Shown in pieces: positions 6,193 to 9,403 of a DNA stretch of 9,403 nucleotides. The DNA lies in assembly GCA_950075905.1 (NCBI GenBank), contig CATMVR010000136.1, forward strand, positions 1 through 9,403, written 5' to 3'. A program made the translations under genes and the position numbers. The stretch comes from an uncultured Persicitalea sp. Lineage in GTDB: Bacteria > Bacteroidota > Bacteroidia > Cytophagales > Spirosomataceae. Each line of letters starts with the position of its first letter. Within the stretch, counting starts at the first letter, position 1. The notes below the pieces were generated by a model that worked only from the letters and a program-made list of their open reading frames with translations, ran no database searches and was not told the origin of the DNA.

Positions 6193-6870
6193 ATGACCCT
6201 TTCCACTGAGCCCGTTGTAACGCTGGAGCATGCCGATATTTACCAGGGGGACCGGCCTGTACTTGCTGATGTGAATTTTCATATCAACAAAGGCGAGTTT
6301 GTATTTCTGATCGGCCGCACCGGTAGCGGGAAGAGTTCTCTGCTAAAAACCCTCTACGCTGATCTGTGGCTGCAGACTGGCTCCGCCAAAGTGGCGGGTT
6401 TTGAACTGCACAAGATCAAACGGAGCGACGTGCCCTTTCTGCGGCGTAGAATCGGTATTGTGTTTCAGGATTTCCAGCTCCTCACCGACCGCTCGGTAGA
6501 GGAAAACCTGGGCTTTGTGCTACGGGCCACGGGCTGGAAAGACAAGTCTGATATTGCGAAGCGCATCTCGGAGGTGCTGATGCAGGTAGGACTGGGTACT
6601 TCGCAGAAAAAAATGCCCCACCAGCTTTCCGGTGGCGAGCAGCAGCGGGTGGTCATTGCCCGGGCTATGCTCAACGAACCCCAGATTCTGATTGCCGATG
6701 AGCCAACCGGTAACCTTGATCCCGAAGTAAGTGATCAGGTATTGCAGGTTTTTAAAACCATTAATAACGCGGGTACGGCCATTCTGATGGCCACCCACGA
6801 CTACAATCTTTTGCAAAGCCACCCTGCCCGTGTCATCAAGTGCATTGGGGGGCAGGTACAAGAAGCCTGA
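6193..6870 (+). CDS. ftsE: FtsE-type ABC transporter ATP-binding protein
   Basis: A 225-residue ABC ATPase with Walker A GRTGSGKSS (41-49, K47), Q-loop Q92, signature LSGGEQQ (145-151), Walker B ILIADEP (165-171, catalytic E170), D-loop NLD (174-176) and switch histidine H202. PTGNLD and overall similarity place it with FtsE and the related LolD/MacB ATPases. FtsE acts with the membrane protein FtsX to control peptidoglycan hydrolases at division. No ftsX follows: the next gene is on the other strand, so the partner must be encoded elsewhere, which weakens the name somewhat. I chose the ATG at 6193; a TTG at 6187 (adding MS) is possible but less likely. Probably transcribed with the transaldolase gene. 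It ends at a hairpin terminator. Confidence 0.82.
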   Translation: MTLSTEPVVTLEHADIYQGDRPVLADVNFHINKGEFVFLIGRTGSGKSSLLKTLYADLWLQTGSAKVAGFELHKIKRSDVPFLRRRIGIVFQDFQLLTDRSVEENLGFVLRATGWKDKSDIAKRISEVLMQVGLGTSQKKMPHQLSGGEQQRVVIARAMLNEPQILIADEPTGNLDPEVSDQVLQVFKTINNAGTAILMATHDYNLLQSHPARVIKCIGGQVQEA

Positions 6871-6871
6871 G

Positions 6872-6914
6872 ACAGCTTGCTGGCTCCGCATGCCGGAGTC
6901 AGTAAGCTGTTTTT
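6872..6914 (+). terminator. Intrinsic terminator of ftsE, overlapping the 3' end of the heme oxygenase gene
   Basis: The arms 6872-6888 and 6894-6910 pair over 17 positions with two G-T wobbles around the loop CATGC, and a run of T follows (6910-6914). Only the plus strand has the T-run, so it serves ftsE. The right arm and T-run lie within the final codons and stop (6899-6901) of the opposing heme oxygenase gene. Confidence 0.8.
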
Positions 6915-7552
6915 GGGTACATGGCCTTAAAATAATCCTCCACGTACTGAAACGTTTCGTTGGCCACCCGGATGATCTGTGCCTGCTGGTCGGGGTGGCA
7001 ACTTGCGTAATAAGCGCAGTAGTTTTTGAACGTTTTCCAGCCGGTTATGCCGGGACTATCGATGCCAGCAAAAAAAGAGCCTCCATTTTCGGGAGTAACC
7101 CCAATGGTATTTTGAATCTGCCGGCTAATTGTTTTTCCACCCAGCCGCGATCCTTCCAATACGTACGTAACGCCGAGAATTGTGGGGATATCTACCAATT
7201 GCCAGGGCAGAGCAATGCTCGCCGGTAACCGGGACGGATCAAATTGCCCCAGCAGACTACAAATATCCTGTACCGCGAGCGGGCTGCGATGAATGGGTTC
7301 GAGGGGGGGGGCTACCTTCCCGAATACCGCTGCCAGGGCTTGTTCCAGGGGTTGGAATGCTCCGTAAAAACCATACAGTATTCCTGCGTATTGGCTACGG
7401 GTTAGCTTCGTGCTCATTAGCCCCTCCGTGAGGCGGGTATTTTCCAGGGCGGTGTGCCGGGCCTGAGTACCTGCTTTCAGATTAGCCAGGAAATGATCTC
7501 CGGCTAAGGTACTGCCGATGCTTGCCGTAGCCCGCTCTCTGCTTTCTATCAT
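6899..7552 (-). CDS. bphO: Biliverdin-producing heme oxygenase (BphO type)
   Basis: A 217-residue soluble heme oxygenase that opens heme to biliverdin, CO and iron, and so supplies the chromophore of bacteriophytochrome. Seen in the sequence: the proximal heme-ligand region KAGTQARHTALE with candidate ligand H33, the QYAGILYGFYGAFQPLE helix (54-70), and the distal-helix motif YVLEGSRLGG (130-139), which is characteristic of bacterial phytochrome-linked heme oxygenases. Length is normal. The start ATG (7550-7552) overlaps the phytochrome stop TGA in ATGA, which strongly indicates one transcript and coupled translation. A run of nine G on the plus strand (C9 in the coding strand, 7303-7311) lies in codons 81-84 and could be prone to slippage; the frame is intact here. 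The family call rests on motifs and on the phytochrome neighbour. Confidence 0.93.
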   Translation of the reverse strand: MIESRERATASIGSTLAGDHFLANLKAGTQARHTALENTRLTEGLMSTKLTRSQYAGILYGFYGAFQPLEQALAAVFGKVAPPLEPIHRSPLAVQDICSLLGQFDPSRLPASIALPWQLVDIPTILGVTYVLEGSRLGGKTISRQIQNTIGVTPENGGSFFAGIDSPGITGWKTFKNYCAYYASCHPDQQAQIIRVANETFQYVEDYFKAMYPKTAY

Positions 7553-9403
7553 ATTAGTTTTGATTTAGGAAAAATTAGGTAAAATTCACTTCCCCGGCCA
7601 ACTTCACTATCGGCCCAGATATACCCTTCGTGATTGAGCATAATCTTTCTACAAATGGCCAGCCCAATGCCGGTACCTTTGGGGCCATGGGTTTCGTTGT
7701 CCAGGCGTTTAAAGAGTCTAAAAATAATATCGCGCAGGCCATTGTCAAAACCAATGCCGTTGTCTTTTACCACTAGGGTGAAGTACTGATCCGGCGGCGT
7801 ACTCAGTTGCCGGATAATCTCGGGAGTCGGATCCGACATTTGTAGACTGATGCGCAAGGCTTCCCGGGACTTCCCGAATTTCAGGGAGTTACTGATGAGC
7901 TGATCCAAAAGTTGTTTCAACTGGAAGCGTATTCCGTGCAGGGTAGGTAGCGGGCTGTACGTAATGTCTATGTCACGCTCGCGGAAGTCAGCCTGCTTCT
8001 CGCGGATGATGCCGGCAATCAGTTCGTTCAAATCTACGGGCTCTTCCAGGTCGTTGTCGGGGGTGATCTGCGAGTAAGCCGAAATATCTTCCAGGAGGTT
8101 CTGCATTTTTTTTGCCGACTTGTTCATGCGATTGATGGAGTCCAGCAGCGAAGACGTCAGACTCTGGGCTTCCTGGCTCAGCATCCGGGAGGCCAGTACC
8201 TGAATTTTCCGCAGGGGCTCTTTCAGATCGTGCATACTAATCCAGTGGATATTTTCCAGCTCCTCATTGGCCGCTTTCATTTTTTCGTTCAGCGATCGTT
8301 GCTTGTCGGCTTCCTGCTGGAGCCGCAGCAGGCGGGCGTGTTTCTGAAAGAGCGAGGCAAAATGGTGCGTAGCCCGCAGGTGTATCGGCGACCAGCTTTG
8401 GCTGGTATGCCGGACGGTCTCCTGCCAGGCGCTGAAAGAGCTGCGGGGCGTGAGCCTCTGGGCGGTGGTTTCCTGAATTGTTCGCTCTTTGGGCTGTCCA
8501 GCCCAGTTAATTGTCTGTTCCAGGCCCGGTCTGAACCAGATGAAACAGCTTTCGTCGAGTTGGTTCAGTGGTTCGTACACGATACCCGCCCCGCAATGGG
8601 CCAACTCTTCGGCTTTGGGGTAAATACCCGCCAGCTTCTTGGTGGCCAGGTGGGTATGTCGGGTATATTCGGAAAGAAATAGTGCCAGGTTTCTGACCTC
8701 TTCCTGGGGGGGAGTTTCTCCCTGTGTATATATCTGCCGGTCATACAGCAGTGCCACACCCGTGGCGCCGGCAATAGTCAGTAGCTCGGGCGTAGCGGCC
8801 AGATCGGCAAGGGGAAAAGTCTCCTGATCCAGAAATCGGGAAACATGAGCGAGGTCATTTTCAACCTGCTGCGTAGAGGCGGCTGAGCCGGCCCTTTCGT
8901 GCAGTTCGATCTGAGATGAGAGGAGTAGCCCCAGCAGGTGGGCGCTGTCCCTTTCACGGACAGTTAGGTAACGGGGGGTACCATGATGGCAGGCAATAAG
9001 GCCCCAAAGGGTATTATCCCGAATAATGGCCACCGATAGCGACGAGGCTACTCCCATGTTTTTGAGGTATTGAATATGAATAGGCGATACGCTACGCAGG
9101 TGAGCCTGGCTTAGATCCAGCTGCTGGGCAATGCCCTGCGGATCTGGCAGGGTATAAAGCGCCGCCGGCTGGTAGTACGTATCGGCAATGGAGCGCACGG
9201 CGGTTTTTAAATAAAGTTCGCGTGCCTGCGGTGGAATATCGCTGGCCGGGTAGCGGAGCCCAAGGTAAGGTTCTAGCCCTTCGCGCAGGCTTTCGGCCAG
9301 TACTTCGCCGGTATAGTCTTCCTGATCAAACCGATAGATCATGATGCGATCATAGCGGAGGGTCTTGCGGAAGTAGGCGGCCAGCGACTGGCAAAGGTCG
9401 GTG
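7549..9403 (-). CDS. Bacteriophytochrome sensor histidine kinase (5' end outside window)
   Basis: A red/far-red photoreceptor kinase that uses biliverdin. The frame stays open past the ATG at 9342 to the window edge (20 more codons, ending the GAF lead-in LRYDRIMIYRF), so that Met is internal; residues here count from it. The GAF domain (to about 150) has PASDIP (32-37), LRSVSPIHIQYLKNMGV (82-98) and CHHGTPR (118-124). Isoleucine stands where Cph1 and plant phytochromes have the bilin cysteine, so attachment should be to an N-terminal cysteine beyond the window. The PHY domain (about 165-340) has the tongue motifs WAGQP (280-284) and PRSSF (299-303). A coiled-coil linker leads to HisKA with phospho-acceptor H371 in MHDLKEPLR, then HATPase with N485 (NSLKFG), DNGIGF (527-532) and GTGIGL (556-561). 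No receiver domain follows, so the response regulator is separate. It overlaps bphO by four bases. Confidence 0.96.
   Translation of the reverse strand, partial: TDLCQSLAAYFRKTLRYDRIMIYRFDQEDYTGEVLAESLREGLEPYLGLRYPASDIPPQARELYLKTAVRSIADTYYQPAALYTLPDPQGIAQQLDLSQAHLRSVSPIHIQYLKNMGVASSLSVAIIRDNTLWGLIACHHGTPRYLTVRERDSAHLLGLLLSSQIELHERAGSAASTQQVENDLAHVSRFLDQETFPLADLAATPELLTIAGATGVALLYDRQIYTQGETPPQEEVRNLALFLSEYTRHTHLATKKLAGIYPKAEELAHCGAGIVYEPLNQLDESCFIWFRPGLEQTINWAGQPKERTIQETTAQRLTPRSSFSAWQETVRHTSQSWSPIHLRATHHFASLFQKHARLLRLQQEADKQRSLNEKMKAANEELENIHWISMHDLKEPLRKIQVLASRMLSQEAQSLTSSLLDSINRMNKSAKKMQNLLEDISAYSQITPDNDLEEPVDLNELIAGIIREKQADFRERDIDITYSPLPTLHGIRFQLKQLLDQLISNSLKFGKSREALRISLQMSDPTPEIIRQLSTPPDQYFTLVVKDNGIGFDNGLRDIIFRLFKRLDNETHGPKGTGIGLAICRKIMLNHEGYIWADSEVGRGSEFYLIFPKSKLI

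Noticed and set aside
8230..8682. 150-codon plus-strand frame inside the phytochrome gene
   Set aside because: It is a shadow of the kinase reading frame, with no domain and no regulatory context.
9340..9342. ATG as the start of the phytochrome
   Set aside because: The codons upstream to the window edge continue the conserved GAF sequence in frame, so this Met is internal.
1..9403. A novel defence, mobile or biosynthetic system
   Set aside because: Apart from the TMEM220-like protein and the TPR lipoprotein, whose roles are unknown, all genes belong to well-known housekeeping or photoreceptor families; no direct-repeat arrays, integrase, transposase or toxin-antitoxin pair is visible.

Overview
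The window looks like chromosomal DNA of a Bacteroidota bacterium, probably of the Cytophagales (Spirosoma/Dyadobacter-like). The evidence is moderately high GC, no Shine-Dalgarno sequences before most starts, perfect Bacteroidota-type -7 boxes (TAnnTTTG) in the one well-resolved promoter region, and the familiar gene block birA / rsfS-ftsH. The exact genus is inference. No mobile element, CRISPR array, tRNA or rRNA gene was found, and coding density is high.

Left part (1-4358): the C-terminal 197 residues of an ALDH7-type semialdehyde dehydrogenase run rightward into a strong two-way terminator (597-633). Facing it is the leftward pair rsfS-ftsH (ribosome silencing factor and membrane AAA+ protease). 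Divergent from rsfS is birA (biotin protein ligase without a DNA-binding domain, GTG start). birA meets a leftward TMEM220-like small membrane protein gene; the two stop codons share one CTAG tetranucleotide.

Middle (4475-6870): a leftward lipoprotein made almost entirely of six TPR repeats is divergent from a rightward set. The 287-base gap 5198-5484 is not empty. It holds a -7 box for the TPR gene, a promoter plus a roughly 91-nt small SRP RNA (4.5S, ffs) ending in a T-run, and a promoter for the next gene, a small transaldolase. A lone FtsE-type ABC ATPase follows 51 bases later and ends at a hairpin terminator that reaches into the 3' end of the opposing gene.

Right part (6899-9403): a leftward light-sensing operon. 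A bacteriophytochrome histidine kinase (5' end outside the window) overlaps by ATGA with a biliverdin-producing heme oxygenase, so the photoreceptor and the enzyme making its chromophore are translationally coupled.

No convincing wholly new system is visible. The items most worth a second look are the non-GGAA apical loop of the SRP RNA, the compact three-promoter region around it, the C9 tract in the heme oxygenase gene, and the transaldolase-type active-site residues in a gene that is easily labelled fructose-6-phosphate aldolase.
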